Source: Gonapodya prolifera JEL478
Taxonomy: Eukaryota > Monoblepharomycota > Monoblepharidomycetes > Monoblepharidales > Gonapodyaceae
Length of the DNA stretch: 64,000 nt
NCBI GenBank assembly: GCA_001574975.1
Contig: KQ965756.1
Span: forward strand, 189,160-253,159
Reading direction: 5' to 3'
The position numbers and the translations under genes are program-made. Positions 24,216-34,793 of the stretch are shown here, piece by piece. The notes beneath the pieces are model-generated. The model was not told the DNA's origin, ran no database searches, and saw only the letters and a program-made list of their open reading frames with translations. Numbering within the stretch: the first letter of the stretch is position 1; every line of letters starts with the position of its first letter.

Positions 24216-24673
24216 TGTAATTTCAAAGCCACGTTAGTGATTAAGACAACGTAGATAAGAAGAGTGCTGAACAAACTAAACAAACCGATTGAGATATGCA
24301 TGTGTTTGAAACAGAGCACCCTCATTTGCCTTCTTCTACCGATTGATTCGTCACCGAAACTGGAAAACAAAAGGAAGAAGGTCGATAGTTCATAGTAATG
24401 TAGCAAAGTACTATCTGGAGAGTCACATAATAGAGGCAGTTCATAGACCAACATTGCACTATGTAACGTGAGAGTTACCCATATGAGAAAAGTCAGAGAC
24501 TTGCCATTGACGTCGCCTGGTCTCACCTCCGTCGTCAATCTATTTGAGGGATCAGGGTTCCCAAAATAGTACGGCATTGCCACGTTCCCGTTCGATGCGA
24601 AAACAATGCATCTGTCGCAAGAAAATGCGGATCCCGTTCCGATTCCCTCCATTTTTCTATACACAATGTTCAT
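24188..24673 (-). CDS. Small membrane-protein ORF, unrecognised
   Basis: A 161-codon frame starts with ATG at 24673 and has two strongly hydrophobic segments (TFLIWVTLTLHSAMLVYEL and GLFSLFSTLLIYVVLITNVA), compatible with membrane helices. It ends 28 nt inside the 3' end of the oppositely oriented AMP deaminase gene and lies 74 bp from the stop of RFT1. I do not recognise a family. It may be a real tail-anchored-type gene, an exon of something larger, or chance. Confidence 0.3.
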   Translation of the reverse strand: MNIVYRKMEGIGTGSAFSCDRCIVFASNGNVAMPYYFGNPDPSNRLTTEVRPGDVNGKSLTFLIWVTLTLHSAMLVYELPLLCDSPDSTLLHYYELSTFFLLFSSFGDESIGRRRQMRVLCFKHMHISIGLFSLFSTLLIYVVLITNVALKLHQLLSTCST

Positions 24674-24746
24674 TCTAGTAAGCGCAATGGTAAACTAGCA
24701 ATTAATGTATAGAAGCCACTTTTCACAAACGAACGCAACTTCTCGC

Positions 24747-26709
24747 TTAGTCGACTTTTTGCGCTTTGACTTTACGTAGTACTCCTGCAACTTCACTGAG
24801 AAAACTTTTCTCGAATAGCCCAGTGACGATTGTCGCTAATGTTCCTACCAGTGCCCCAAGGGCAACATGGTAACCCCTCATTCGCCATTGCTCCAGAGAG
24901 TTTCCCAGCACATGAGTCTCCGACCACCAACCAACAGCCGCTGCGAGAGACCATACTCCCCACACAGCTATGTGATATGGGAAGAGAACTCGATGAGAGA
25001 GTCGGGATTTTGCTGCGATGCGCCATTCTGTGACTTCCTTCCCATCCCCTGCCTGGTCGCGTAAGAAATACTCCCGGGCATACCAAACACCATAGGCAAG
25101 CCTCAGACCCGAGTTGAGCATCCCAGCGAGCACAACACCACGAGCACCAAGTCCCGCGTCCACTGCTAGGAGTTTGGCTGTTCCAGCGAACATGACCCAA
25201 AACGCAACTAGGAAAATGGTATATCGGCGAATGCTCGAAGGTTGGGCAGTGGACTGGAGGAAGGCTTCCGATGTACCGTTGAGTGCGAGTAGTGGGAGGA
25301 GGCAACAGTAGAGTGAAAGCACTGGGGCCGCAAGAAGCCACTTAGGTCCTGCAAGTGTAGTGATAAGAGTAGAAGTGTACCAGGGTACGAGAAAAACAAA
25401 GGGCAGGGCGAGCAGAGTGTGAAGGTGAACAACGGTTGAGAGAATGGGTGATACAAGTTTCAAAGATTCGAGACGTGGAGTAGCATGGGTCCCAAGTGAC
25501 GCTGAGAACAGAGAGCGTAGCGAGTCTTCGAGTGGGAGATACAGAGTTCGAACAATCAGTGAACCTTCAGGACGGATTATTGAATAAGTTGTAGATTCGG
25601 CATTCATTGGAACGCAACACTCACCATAGTTCAATGCAATAGCATAAACGCCTTGTTCGGATGTGGAGACAAGTCTTGTGAGAAGGATTCGATCACCCTC
25701 GTTCAGGAGTAGTTTCACCAGAGATTGGATCGCAGATGCGGCAGTGATTCGGATGGTAGACGCCAAGAAAAAGTATGAGTTGCTGCAAAATCAGATGAGG
25801 ATTTGGCACAAAGCAGCGATCACAAAGCAAACAAGCTCACGAGCCATCAACAAATTTAGCTGGCAGGAACACCCAGAGTCCTCTTGAGCCCAGCCATTTA
25901 TCCTCCACGCTTGCTCGACCTTCACCTATGCGCCTCATTGCAGCTCTGCGTTTGGACCTCCAATAGCTCAGGTATCCACCAAAAAGAAACGCCCCGTACA
26001 CAAGCTGTCCCAATGCGAAAGCCGCAACCGCGCTACCAGGCTCCACCACTCCGTCTTCCATCCACCACGCTACGGCAAATACGGCACCGACTGTGACGGT
26101 CTTGCCCAGCACGGCAGCGCCTTCGATTTTGGCTCTGATGGAAAATTCAAGTCGCGATGCCGAAGCAACATAGAATGGCTCCGACGCAAGTTCCACCGTG
26201 ACTGCCATTGCGTACAATAGACAGGCTATTGTATAAGATGGAGGTGCGGCCTCTGGAGGGTTCGAGATGTAGTATGTTGTGGCGAGTAATGTCAAAACCA
26301 TTCCCAAAGGAATCGGAATGAATGCGAGGTTTAGTAGTTGGCGTTGTTCTCGAGTGTAGCGAGAGAGCGCGGGAAGGGAAGATACATAGTCGCTGCTGGG
26401 GGATTTACCATCCGGGGAAGAATCGGAGCTCTCCCTTCCAACTCCTCGGAGTGCCACCATTCGTACGCCTTCTCTCGCCAAGAAGCATACCGTCGCAAGT
26501 AATAGGTCAAGCTGTACGGAAACAATTCCCAAAACATCCGGTCCTGTGAGTCTTAGCAGCACTTGGTTAAGTGCGAAGGTGAGGGAACGAGACAAGAGCT
26601 GCAAAAGAACGAGATACACTGAGCCAGAAAGAGTCCGTGACAGAATGGATTCGTCCGACAGAGAATTTGAGGAAGCGCCGCGATCCGCCGATCGCGGACC
26701 TGGTGCCAT
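24747..26709 (-). CDS. RFT1: RFT1-like lipid-oligosaccharide translocation protein
   Basis: Three exons (25841-26709, 25625-25782, 24747-25564) join in phase to 614 residues with about a dozen hydrophobic helices. Signature stretches are YLVLLQLLSRSLTFALNQVL near the N-terminus, GVRMVALRG, VELASEPFYVASASRLEFS, QSLVKLLLNEGDRILLTRLV, GVYAIALNYGSLIVRTLYLPLEDSLR and LPLLALNGTSEAFLQSTAQPS. RFT1 is an ER membrane protein of the MOP/MATE-like superfamily required for N-glycosylation, linked to handling of dolichol-linked Man5GlcNAc2; whether it is itself the flippase is debated. Its ATG lies only 58 bp past the stop of the upstream GSTK-like gene on the same strand. Confidence 0.92.
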
Positions 26710-26767
26710 CGATTTGCCAGTGTGTCATAATTTTTGAGACTCAGTTTCACGATGTAATACAAGTTTG

Positions 26768-27826
26768 TCACAGCTTCAATTGCGAGACTTCGGGGTGAAA
26801 TCCGACCCATGGCTTGTTCAGGTAGTCTAAAACATGTCGAGGGGACGAAAGTAGTTCGTTTGATATGTACAACCGCTGGTACATCCCCGAATCCTCACCT
26901 GAGATATGATGCCATCTGTCTGATCCAAAAACGCAGTCGAATTCGGAAGGGATCCCCGAATCTTTAATCTGATGACGATTTCAGAATGCGAAACCAGATA
27001 CAGAAACGAAAGGTTGCTTCATTAACACACCACTTGAATCCATGGGACACCAAACGCGCCAAGATCATAGGCCTCCTTCGTTCTTTCCTCGAGATATCGT
27101 TTGTTTTCTTCCTTTCCGAATTCTTCCAACACCTTCGTGAGTCCCTGCGTTCCCAAAACGGAGTCCAAACTTTGAAAGAAAGCATCACTGTTCGGGTCTT
27201 TGTCCTCAATCCAGTAGGCACGAAAGAGAGCTACTGTGGCTGGGTGCAGTGAAGAGGGATAAAGTCTGTTGGTCGCCGCAAGTACACGTTGGCATTTGAT
27301 GGTCGAAACTGCCAAATATAGGATAAGCATTTTGCTGGACATTGTTACGCCACAGTTCCGACCATAATTACCAGGAAACTTCGTCGGGAATCCTTTTGGC
27401 GGAACGGCTGTGCCTTGAATTCGACCTTGCCTAACAATGTCGCGTCCATTGTACGATCCTTTCTCTTTAATGTGGCTCATTTATCAGTTGTTCTGGCGTT
27501 TAATTTGCTCTCACGCAGCTACATACTCGGAATGGAAGGAGGAGGTGTATTTCTCGCATCTCTTTCACGTGAAACGTAATGAATCACCGACTCGAATGTA
27601 AACCGGTCCGACTCACCTGAAGATCCCCACCACAATGACCGGAATGAGCTCCAAATCGAAGTTCCAAACAGGCTGGTATCGATTAAGGATTTCGAACGCC
27701 AGGTAGGAGTACGGGGAGGTCACATCTGTTCGGGAAGATGCAGGATGGGTGGAGGAGTGTATTTGGATGACGGAGCCGGCAGAGGGACAACCGACCATAA
27801 AAGAATCTGATGAGAGGCTTTCCCAT
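26768..27826 (-). CDS. Kappa-class GST / DsbA-like isomerase family protein
   Basis: The ATG at 27826 starts MGKPLIRFFYDVTSPYSYLAFE after a first exon of 31 nt (27796-27826) and exon 2 (27617-27725). The SPYSYLAFE block, RLYPSSLHPATVALFRAYW, VLEEFGKEENKRYLEERTKE and GAFGVPW match GST-kappa and 2-hydroxychromene-2-carboxylate isomerase proteins, which have a thioredoxin fold with an inserted helical domain and often sit in mitochondria or peroxisomes. Later exons give SEFDCVFGSDRWHHIS and YLNKPWVGFHPEVSQLKL. No obvious peroxisomal SKL tail is present (ends QLKL). Introns 2 and 4 are placed by phase and could shift slightly. Confidence 0.82.
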
Positions 27827-28187
27827 GGTTGCTTTTGCTCAGTGGAATTGCGGTAAAGTTGGACTCAATTTATCCATCCATCCGCCGATCGGACGGAACG
27901 GTCCCTCAAGCCAAGTCACGCTCATTTGTGGTGAAGTGTCAGAAAATCTACTGGCGGCGTGAAACATGAAATGGATTATATTCGTTTCTTCGCGAAAGAC
28001 AGGAAGGTAAAAATAAAACAGTAATTGAAGACCAAATCCTTGCTTGGATCGAAAAGACACTTGTACCCTATTTTCACCTCCTCGTCACCAGCTCCTCTCC
28101 ATTCCTCTCCGTGCCATCACTTTCTTTCCCAAGTTGACTGTTTTCACTCCTGGCAAACGGACCTTCGACTTCCCTCTCCGCACTCGA
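27827..28187. other. Intergenic, promoter side of the GSTK-like gene
   Basis: 361 bp between the GSTK-like start and the stop of the LLPH-like gene. AT-rich near 27960-28020. No gene or RNA recognised. Confidence 0.45.
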
Positions 28188-28892
28188 CTAAGTTGGTTGC
28201 GAGACAGGTACAATGATGGGTTCTGCCGGCGAAGACGGGCAAGTGAAGCTCCAGAGTCTGAAATCATCAATATTAAGGTGCGTGGGTGCAAATTCCAACC
28301 CGGATACAACATCCGAACCTTGTTCCATCTTCACATCAGACGTGCCCTCTTCGATTTTCACTCCTTCTTGAGCGTTTGTGGCTTCGTCCTCCAGATCAAT
28401 AACATCCTCTTCTTCCAAATCAATCTCTCGCAAACCACCAATGTCCTTCACGTCTTCACTCCGACCACGTCTTCCTTCCTCACGACGACGAGCTCTTTCC
28501 ACTCTGTCGCCAATTTTAGATATTAATTCCGGGCGAGAACCGGTCTTCATGAAGTCAAGGAAGTTAAAAGGGCGAGGACGACCATCCTCGTACGTCAGAG
28601 GGATGGTGGAAGTGTCTGAACTAGAAGAAGCTGGATTGGCCATTCGCTTTGCAACGCGGGCGGCTCGAGCACTCTCGACGGGGCCAAAGACCGCATCTCG
28701 CTTGATAGCGCGGAACTTTCGCTTGGACTTTGAGCGCACTGGAAGTTCATTTGTGAAAAGAGAAACGAGGATTCGAAAAGACCAAACTCACATCCTTTCT
28801 GAACACAGGTGAGTCGTTCCAAAGCAAACCAGAGACGATGAGAGACAATTCTTGGGGGGATTCTTCACTCGCTTTGCAGTGCTCACCGCCAT
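28188..28892 (-). CDS. LLPH/YBL028C-type nucleolar protein
   Basis: Three exons (28887-28892, 28792-28798, 28188-28738) join to 187 residues starting MAKGLRSKSKRKFRAIKRD. This N-terminus is the hallmark of the small basic nucleolar family that includes human LLPH and yeast YBL028C (DUF2423), associated with ribosome biogenesis. The first two coding exons are only 6 and 7 nt, and only this splicing gives the MAK-x-LRSK start. The rest holds FGPVESARAARVAKRM, a basic stretch RVERARRREEGRRGR and an acidic Glu/Asp patch LEEEDVIDLEDE. The C-terminus SSPAEPIIVPVSQPT is not conserved as far as I know. Confidence 0.85.
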
Positions 28893-29064
28893 CGTTGATG
28901 CACAAAGTTTCTTTTGTTCAGCATTCGACCAAAGCCCAATGAATAATGTGTGATGTTACAAATACATTTGGAGGTTACAAACCCCGCCTCTATGCAGCGA
29001 AGCGGGATCCAATACCTATGTGATAACTACAAGTCGGTCATTTTCAAGCTAACCGCAGATTCCC

Positions 29065-30573
29065 CTATGTTTGGGTGTCATTTTGACTCGGAGCATTTAG
29101 ATGTCGTCCGAGTGCATCCTCTGGAAAAACTCCTGTACCTCCCACAGTAAGATCCGTACCCCACAGCCAGCCGTCCCCGTAGCGGTGTTGAACAAGAACG
29201 AGATGGCCTGGAACGAGGCGCAGATCACCATCGTACTCAACCTAGGTGCAAATAAGTGGATAAGCTCATAAAACCAATGAGACCAGCCCCCCCAAAAAAC
29301 GAATCTACCTCGTATTCGTTGTCTACCACCCAAATTTCCCTCAGTTTACCCCGTTGAAGGCTCGAGCCAGTTGTTTTCACTGACGCAACACTCGGAGAGC
29401 CTTTTGTCGAACCTCGACTGAACGTTCGTGGCATTGGAGGTCCCCGAACGTCGACAATAGCAAAAGGGTCGATTCTTATCGATTCTAGAGCACTTCGGTT
29501 GCTCCCCAAAGATCTGGCAAAGCTTCTCAGTGCATTGGACATGTTGAGGGGTGGCGATGCAGGCGAGTTGGTTTGGGGAGAAGTATTCGGTGTCCTAGTA
29601 GTATTTGCGGTGACCGTTCTCCTTGGAACGATAGTTGCTGCCACCAAGGGTCGGTCCGAAGCTGTTGAAGGCCTACTCGAGCCTGAGCTTCCCGACACTG
29701 AGCTCGCTGCAGAAGAGCCATTTCCAGACGGTACATTCAACAAGTTCGGGTTGCTGCTATGCGTGGAGCTTGGAGGCAACGACCTCGAGCCACTGGACGG
29801 ATGCAGTTCCACATCGCGCTCATTCGCATCGCTGTTGCGCTTTCGCCGCCCCTTTTGTATGAACATCCCAGCCAAGAAAATCGTGACTGTGACGACTGCG
29901 ACGGCTGCTCCCACAATGACGCCCACGACTACGGTGTCCATTCCAGATCCTCCATTCCCATTCTGAGTGGTGACCTGACTACCAGGCCCGGCCGATTGAA
30001 CCGTCCCATTATATGACGCAGAGTCCGTAGCAAATCGTAAAGTATTGTCGATCGAAGTGGTTGTTGGTAGTGTCGAATTGGAGTTTGCATCGGGAGCATC
30101 CCGAGGTAACCGTCGGTGTCTGTCCGCTGGATAAGGCACCTCCTCCGTATAAAATAATTGACTGGGTGCTTCCATCGAAGCCTGGTTTCGAGTGGGGGTC
30201 ATAGATTTTTCAACGTTTTAGTTGAAGCTCGAGGAAACACTCACCACACAATGGTCCCAAAACATCCCATGGATGGCATCATAGCCTGCACCGCACCTCG
30301 ATGTGGTAAAACACCACTGTTTTGGCACCAAGAGGCGGCCGATGATGGCAATTTTCGAGAAGTCAGCCTCATTGTGAATGCACGGAACAACCACCAATGG
30401 CCACTCACGCTTCCATCAATGTCGAGCTCCGTACGTTTCTCCATGCAAGTCGTGTGACATGTGCAGCCGCCACGAGTTTTCACCTTTTGCCCCACTGGTG
30501 AGTTCAAGGGCGATTGCGACCACACTCCGTCCGGCCGCCGTCCCGCTGGAACTGGGTATGTTTTCCGCCGCAT
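29065..30573 (-). CDS. Single-pass membrane protein with Cys-rich ectodomain and SH3 domain
   Basis: Four exons (30409-30573, 30245-30316, 29309-30181, 29065-29241), all phase 0, give 428 residues from an ATG at 30573. The N-terminal part has a Cys pattern CTCHTTC ... WCFTTSRC ... FWDHC, loosely like kringle or FN2 motifs, then a Ser/Thr/Asn-rich stretch, one transmembrane helix (TVVVGVIVGAAVAVVTVTIF), a basic stop (KGRRKR), about 190 Ser-rich residues and a C-terminal SH3 domain: EYDGDLRLVPGHLVLVQHRY, then GWLWGTDLTVGGTGVFPEDAL. The SH3 side should face the cytosol. No signal peptide is seen, so an upstream exon may be missing. It could act as a surface sensor or polarity scaffold; that is inference. 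Confidence 0.75.
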
Positions 30574-30875
30574 TTGAGATCCTGAGGATCTTGGAGTTAC
30601 TTGTGACTCGCCGATTCCAGTGGTCGTGGTGGAGTGAAGCAGGGGCAATTGTGTTCGCCAAAAGACACAGTCAGTGCCACAATTTTCACTTTTTGTGAAT
30701 CACGTTTCTGTACACAATGATGGCCTGAACGTTGTTTTGTACGGTATATTGTGTATTTCTTGGCTCAAACATATGGGTGCTTTGAAAAGGAGGGAAAATA
30801 AAATGTCCCTCCCGGCCAACATGTTCAATTTGGATCACGGTCCTCAATTGTGTGAGTCCAACAACGTCCACTGCT

Positions 30876-31365
30876 TCATGCATTACCGGTCATTCCAATG
30901 ACCAGTTTGCCGACCTTTTGCACGCCGGTATTCCACGCTTCTTTCGCGTCGGTCACACTGGGAGGTCGCACAGAAACCGAGAGTTCATTCGGGGTGAGGG
31001 AGTCGGGAAGGATGGAGCGAGCAACTTCACTCAGGGAGAAATCAGGAACGGTTGGGGTGGGGCGGAGGGCATTCTGGCGGATATTGATGGTGGGTTGGAA
31101 GGGAATGTGCCATGAATGGGGCATGCATCAGTTCAACGTCTCACCGGATCTCGGACAGCAAGGGGGGCGATTTCCTCCACGGTTCGCCGACATTCCCGGA
31201 GAGCCGTTTGCAGCAGTTGAGCATCTGATTCAAACTTGGACTGCAGAAGATAGTATGCCGTGGAGCCCAGCAGCACACCTCCTGTATTGCGCGTCAGAAT
31301 TTTCCAAACGTTGCCCAAGGCTCGGCAGAAACAGCACCTGTTGTGGACAGAAGGAACTGCGACAT
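30876..31365 (-). CDS. MIC12-like MICOS subunit
   Basis: Three exons (31338-31365, 31145-31281, 30876-31073) join in phase to 120 residues starting MSQFLLSTTGGVLLGSTAYY. A short N-terminal tail with one Gly-containing hydrophobic helix, then a charged helical stretch (ECRRTVEEIAPLAV), then a C-terminal block DAKEAWNTGVQKVGKLVIGM resembles MIC12/AIM5, a small inner-membrane subunit of the MICOS complex at mitochondrial crista junctions. The family is short and poorly conserved, so the call rests on layout, size and the KxxWNxGV block. Confidence 0.55.
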
Positions 31366-31799
31366 CGTACGTCCAGCGAAGTGTCAGAATGATCGGCAGA
31401 ATTTAGTTGAAAAGTTTAACCACTCGCAATACTTTGGGATTCATGCTCGAGGGAGCTCAGTTACTGGATTTGAAAAGAAGAAAGAACGAGTCGATCAACT
31501 AGAAAAAGGGCTGACTCGTCGATGAAGGAACTGTCTTCGCTTTATCCCGAACTCTATGTGATATTTTATTGCATTCATTCAATTTTATTTGTTGCCGACT
31601 GGTGTTTATTGAAGTAATTGGCAACTGTCATAGTGTATGTGTAATATCCCTTGCGATCAGTTGTCTCACATCGGGCCGACGTGAAGACCGGTCCCCAAAC
31701 TGGCGCCAAGTCACGTTCTGTACCTTGGTCAACGTCCAGCCGCGTAGCTCATCACGAAGAAATCCTCAACCCTGTTTACTTGAGTCCTCTTGAGTCGGA
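31366..31799. promoter_or_regulatory. Divergent promoter region, MIC12-like gene and amidohydrolase
   Basis: 434 bp between two head-to-head starts, AT-rich near 31540-31640. Nothing specific recognised. Confidence 0.4.
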
Positions 31800-33485
31800 A
31801 TGGATCACCAAACACACCCCGAACTCATCCTAAAAAATGGTCGGTTTAAAACAATGTCACCCCGTCATCCTGTGGATGTAGATGCTGTCGCGATCACAAA
31901 TGGCCGCATCGTAGCGATTGGATCGACGTCTTGGATCGGCGCACTGGGTGGTCCTCAGACGCAAATTGTTGATTTGGGTGGACGAAGAGTTATCCCAGGT
32001 CTCGTCGACACTCACAATCATGGCGTGAAAGGATGTCTGGCGACCCTGTTCGCCTGCAAATTCCCATTCTCGGTCACACCAAAGGACCTTGAAGATGCAT
32101 TAAATGACTTCATGGATCGCAACCCGCAGGTTCAATTTGTCATGGGTGGACGATACGGCAGTGATTTTCTTTCAAAGTACGCGCACGAACTTGTGCCCAC
32201 GCCCCGAGAATGGCTTGACGCTCGTTCTCGAGGGCGCGCGGTGTACTTGAGAGAGTACTCGGGCCATGATGGCTGGACCAACTCCAAGGCCCTCGAGCAC
32301 TTTGGCATTACAAAGGATTCGCCGGACCCGAAGGGGGGGAAGATTGTGCGGGACCCCCAAACGGGTGAGCCCTCGGGACCAATGGTGGAGGAAGCTGACG
32401 TGAAAGCACGTGCTGCCTGGCCTGATTGGACGCCGGAGCAGTACCGAACGGCGGTGCTTGAATTGGTTAAGATTGCCAACGGATTTGGAATCACCGGGAG
32501 CACTGATGCGGATGCCAATGAGGGTATCCTGCGAGCGTTCAAGGAAGCTGACGACCAGAAAAAGCTGTCCCTTTGGATCGCAGCTGCTCAGACCACACCT
32601 TATGGACATCGAGAGGAGCCCTTGGACTATTCTCACTTCGAACGTTGGCGGGACACTTTTGCATCCGCACACGTTGACACCCGCTTCATCAAAATTTACC
32701 TGGATGGTGTCCCCCTCAACGACTCTCGCACAGCCTTCATGGTGGAGCCGTACACCCCCGACCCTCACGGTCGGTTCCCACATGATCACCGAGGCTCCGC
32801 CCACGTGCCTCCTCCCGTCCTGGCTCGCGATCTTGTCGAGCTCGATTGTCGTGGCTTCACTGTCAAAACTCACTGCTGTGGCGACGGCTCGGTGCGTGCT
32901 TGGCTCGACGCCATCCAAGCGGCGAGGCAAGCCAACGGCGACTCTGGACTGCGCCACGAGGTTGCTCACACGTCCATCGTGACAAAGGAAGACGTGCCCA
33001 GGTTCCGCGAGCTCAATGCAGTTGCCGAGCTTTCGCCTTACCTCTGGAGCGGGGAAGGGTGCGTGGGTGACACGCGCAAGTGCGTGGACGCAGAACGGAT
33101 CGCGAGGTGGTACCCCACCCGAGAGCTTTTAGAAGCTGGTGCAACCATAACTGCTGGCTCGGACTGGCCTGCCGCGGTGGCCTCTATGAACCCGTGGCTC
33201 GGATTGGCGAGTCTCGTGACGCGCCGTGATCCGACCTCTCCGACAGTCCCAGCAATTGCACCCGACCAGGCGATTTCAATGGAGCAGGCGCTTGAGATCT
33301 TTACCGTACAGGGCGCGAGAGCTCTTCGGCGGGATGGACTGACGGGAAGCATCGAGGAAGGGAAGTCGGCCGACCTTGTCGTCCTCGACAGGGACATTTT
33401 CAAGGTCCCGCCAGATGATGTGGCATTTACGCAGGTGGAGATGACATTTTTCGAGGGTAAACTTGTATTTGAGAGGAAGGTCTGA
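31800..33485 (+). CDS. Amidohydrolase 3 (YtcJ-like) family protein, intronless
   Basis: One uninterrupted frame of 561 codons. Family blocks are PELILKNGRFKTMSPRHP, GGRRVIPGLVDTHNHG (metal-binding HxH of the TIM-barrel), EYSGHDGWTNSKALEHFGI, GFTVKTHCCGDGSVRAWLDA (ligand His), EVAHTSIVTKEDVPRF, TAGSDWPAAVASMNPW (ligand Asp) and SIEEGKSADLVVLDRDIF. These are hallmarks of the YtcJ/Amidohydro_3 family, metal-dependent hydrolases of amide or C-N bonds with varied substrates. Every well-resolved multi-domain neighbour has several introns; this gene has none, which may indicate acquisition from bacteria or by retroposition. No signal peptide is seen, so it is probably cytosolic. Confidence 0.93.
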   Translation: MDHQTHPELILKNGRFKTMSPRHPVDVDAVAITNGRIVAIGSTSWIGALGGPQTQIVDLGGRRVIPGLVDTHNHGVKGCLATLFACKFPFSVTPKDLEDALNDFMDRNPQVQFVMGGRYGSDFLSKYAHELVPTPREWLDARSRGRAVYLREYSGHDGWTNSKALEHFGITKDSPDPKGGKIVRDPQTGEPSGPMVEEADVKARAAWPDWTPEQYRTAVLELVKIANGFGITGSTDADANEGILRAFKEADDQKKLSLWIAAAQTTPYGHREEPLDYSHFERWRDTFASAHVDTRFIKIYLDGVPLNDSRTAFMVEPYTPDPHGRFPHDHRGSAHVPPPVLARDLVELDCRGFTVKTHCCGDGSVRAWLDAIQAARQANGDSGLRHEVAHTSIVTKEDVPRFRELNAVAELSPYLWSGEGCVGDTRKCVDAERIARWYPTRELLEAGATITAGSDWPAAVASMNPWLGLASLVTRRDPTSPTVPAIAPDQAISMEQALEIFTVQGARALRRDGLTGSIEEGKSADLVVLDRDIFKVPPDDVAFTQVEMTFFEGKLVFERKV

Positions 33486-33570
33486 GTAAATTACATTTCG
33501 TGCGCTTGCCTGGTCACACAGCTCCCACATTGCTTGTTTGGCCTCGCTTGTGGGGTTTCTCGTACAACCA

Positions 33571-34570
33571 ATGGCAACCAAGCCCTCCAACGATACCGCT
33601 CCACCACCTCCGACCACGATCGGCATTCCACCGGACCCAAAGGCGCCCATCGCCCCACAAACAGCAGGAGGGTCGAGTTCGACATACGGGACCATCCCAC
33701 TTCCCGAGAAGCAGGAGATCTCCAGCGGATCGAGGTGGGGGAATCTATCCTTGGCTAATTGGTCCATATGATGTGAAGTTGACCTTTCGCCGGGGTTATC
33801 GGTGTTTGGTTGTTCTCCAAAACGCGCCACTTGAAACCACGATCTACCACGCTGGAAGATGGGCTAACTGTAAATATCCCTTTACAACTCCATTCCTGTA
33901 CCTTGCTTTTCACATTTGCCTCAAATCATAACAGTCGCTGTTCTATTCACGTTTGCGGGGTGAGTTGACAGATGTTATTTTGAGTGCTTTCGTTCACCTT
34001 ACAAACGCCGTCACAACATCAGCTTCTGTGGTTTTGCTGTTGGATACTTCGGAAAGAAACTTGGTCAAGGTACAATCAACGAGATTCCGTGGAGTGACCA
34101 AACTGATGGATTCATGTATTACATAATAGCCACGCTGTTCTTCATTGGCGGTCTGATCCTCTTCCTCTCTGTGAGTCCAAGCTGCTGACATGCTTGACAA
34201 TACCCACCAAACGTAACTCTCTGTCACCGTTCCTCTTATAGTACTTGCGTGAGATTCTTGCCGTAGCAGGGGATCGTTTCGGGCGAGCTCAACCGACCAC
34301 TCCCTCATAGGCTACATCGGCTTCATCGAAATTCATTGGGATGTGATCTCGGAATCATTTAAGCAACGGCTTGATATCAATGGTGATGGTGTACTCGACT
34401 TCAAGGATATGCAGGCTGGCTACGCGGAATTTCTCAAATGGATTGCAAGTACCGGTTTCCCCGTTACTGCTGCGTTCACGGGTGGAATTGTTCTGGGCTT
34501 GTGAGTTTCTCTAATTACTTTCATTGTGGTTGAGCTTAAACTGACTTTTGGCATGAGTTATTATGGCTAG
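33571..34570 (+). CDS. FUN14-domain protein with EF-hand-like loop
   Basis: The C-terminal two thirds are clear: exon ending 33794 (GPYDVKLTFRR), 33935-33959, 34023-34170, a 7-nt exon 34242-34248, 34311-34500 and 34558-34570. They join to VAVLFTFAGFCGFAVGYFGK KLGQG, then YIIATLFFIGGLILFLSYLR YIGFIEIHWD, the loop DINGDGVLDFKD, and TGGIVLGFYYG at the stop. This is the FUN14 fold: hydrophobic helices of a mitochondrial outer-membrane family that includes mitophagy receptors. The loop has EF-hand spacing (D-x-N-x-D-G) between helices 2 and 3, so calcium binding is possible. The N-terminal exon from ATG 33571 is Pro-rich and in a different frame; the intron joining it (about 33685-33720) is uncertain. 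Confidence 0.75.
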
Positions 34571-34793
34571 ACATTCTTCAAGACTGTGTAGTTTCCTTGA
34601 ACGAAAGGAGAACTCTAGTTTGACATTGTTGAGGAGGAGGGTAGTGCAGTACAAATGGTGATTCCAACGAAGTAAAGTTATGGTCTAATATCTCGGTGCC
34701 AATTGTATTTGAGTAAATATAATGCAATGCGCGGAACTTCGTGAGAACTAAAATTGGAGAGTACTATTTGGCCTTCCAGGTGACTATGTCGCT

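Noticed and set aside
30416-30661. Alternative 5' end of the TM-SH3 gene in another frame
   Set aside because: It starts with a non-ATG codon and does not lead in phase into the Cys-rich exons.
33276-33830. Minus-strand frame of 184 codons over the amidohydrolase 3' end and FUN14 5' end
   Set aside because: It is a shadow of two better-supported plus-strand genes; its residues show no family pattern.
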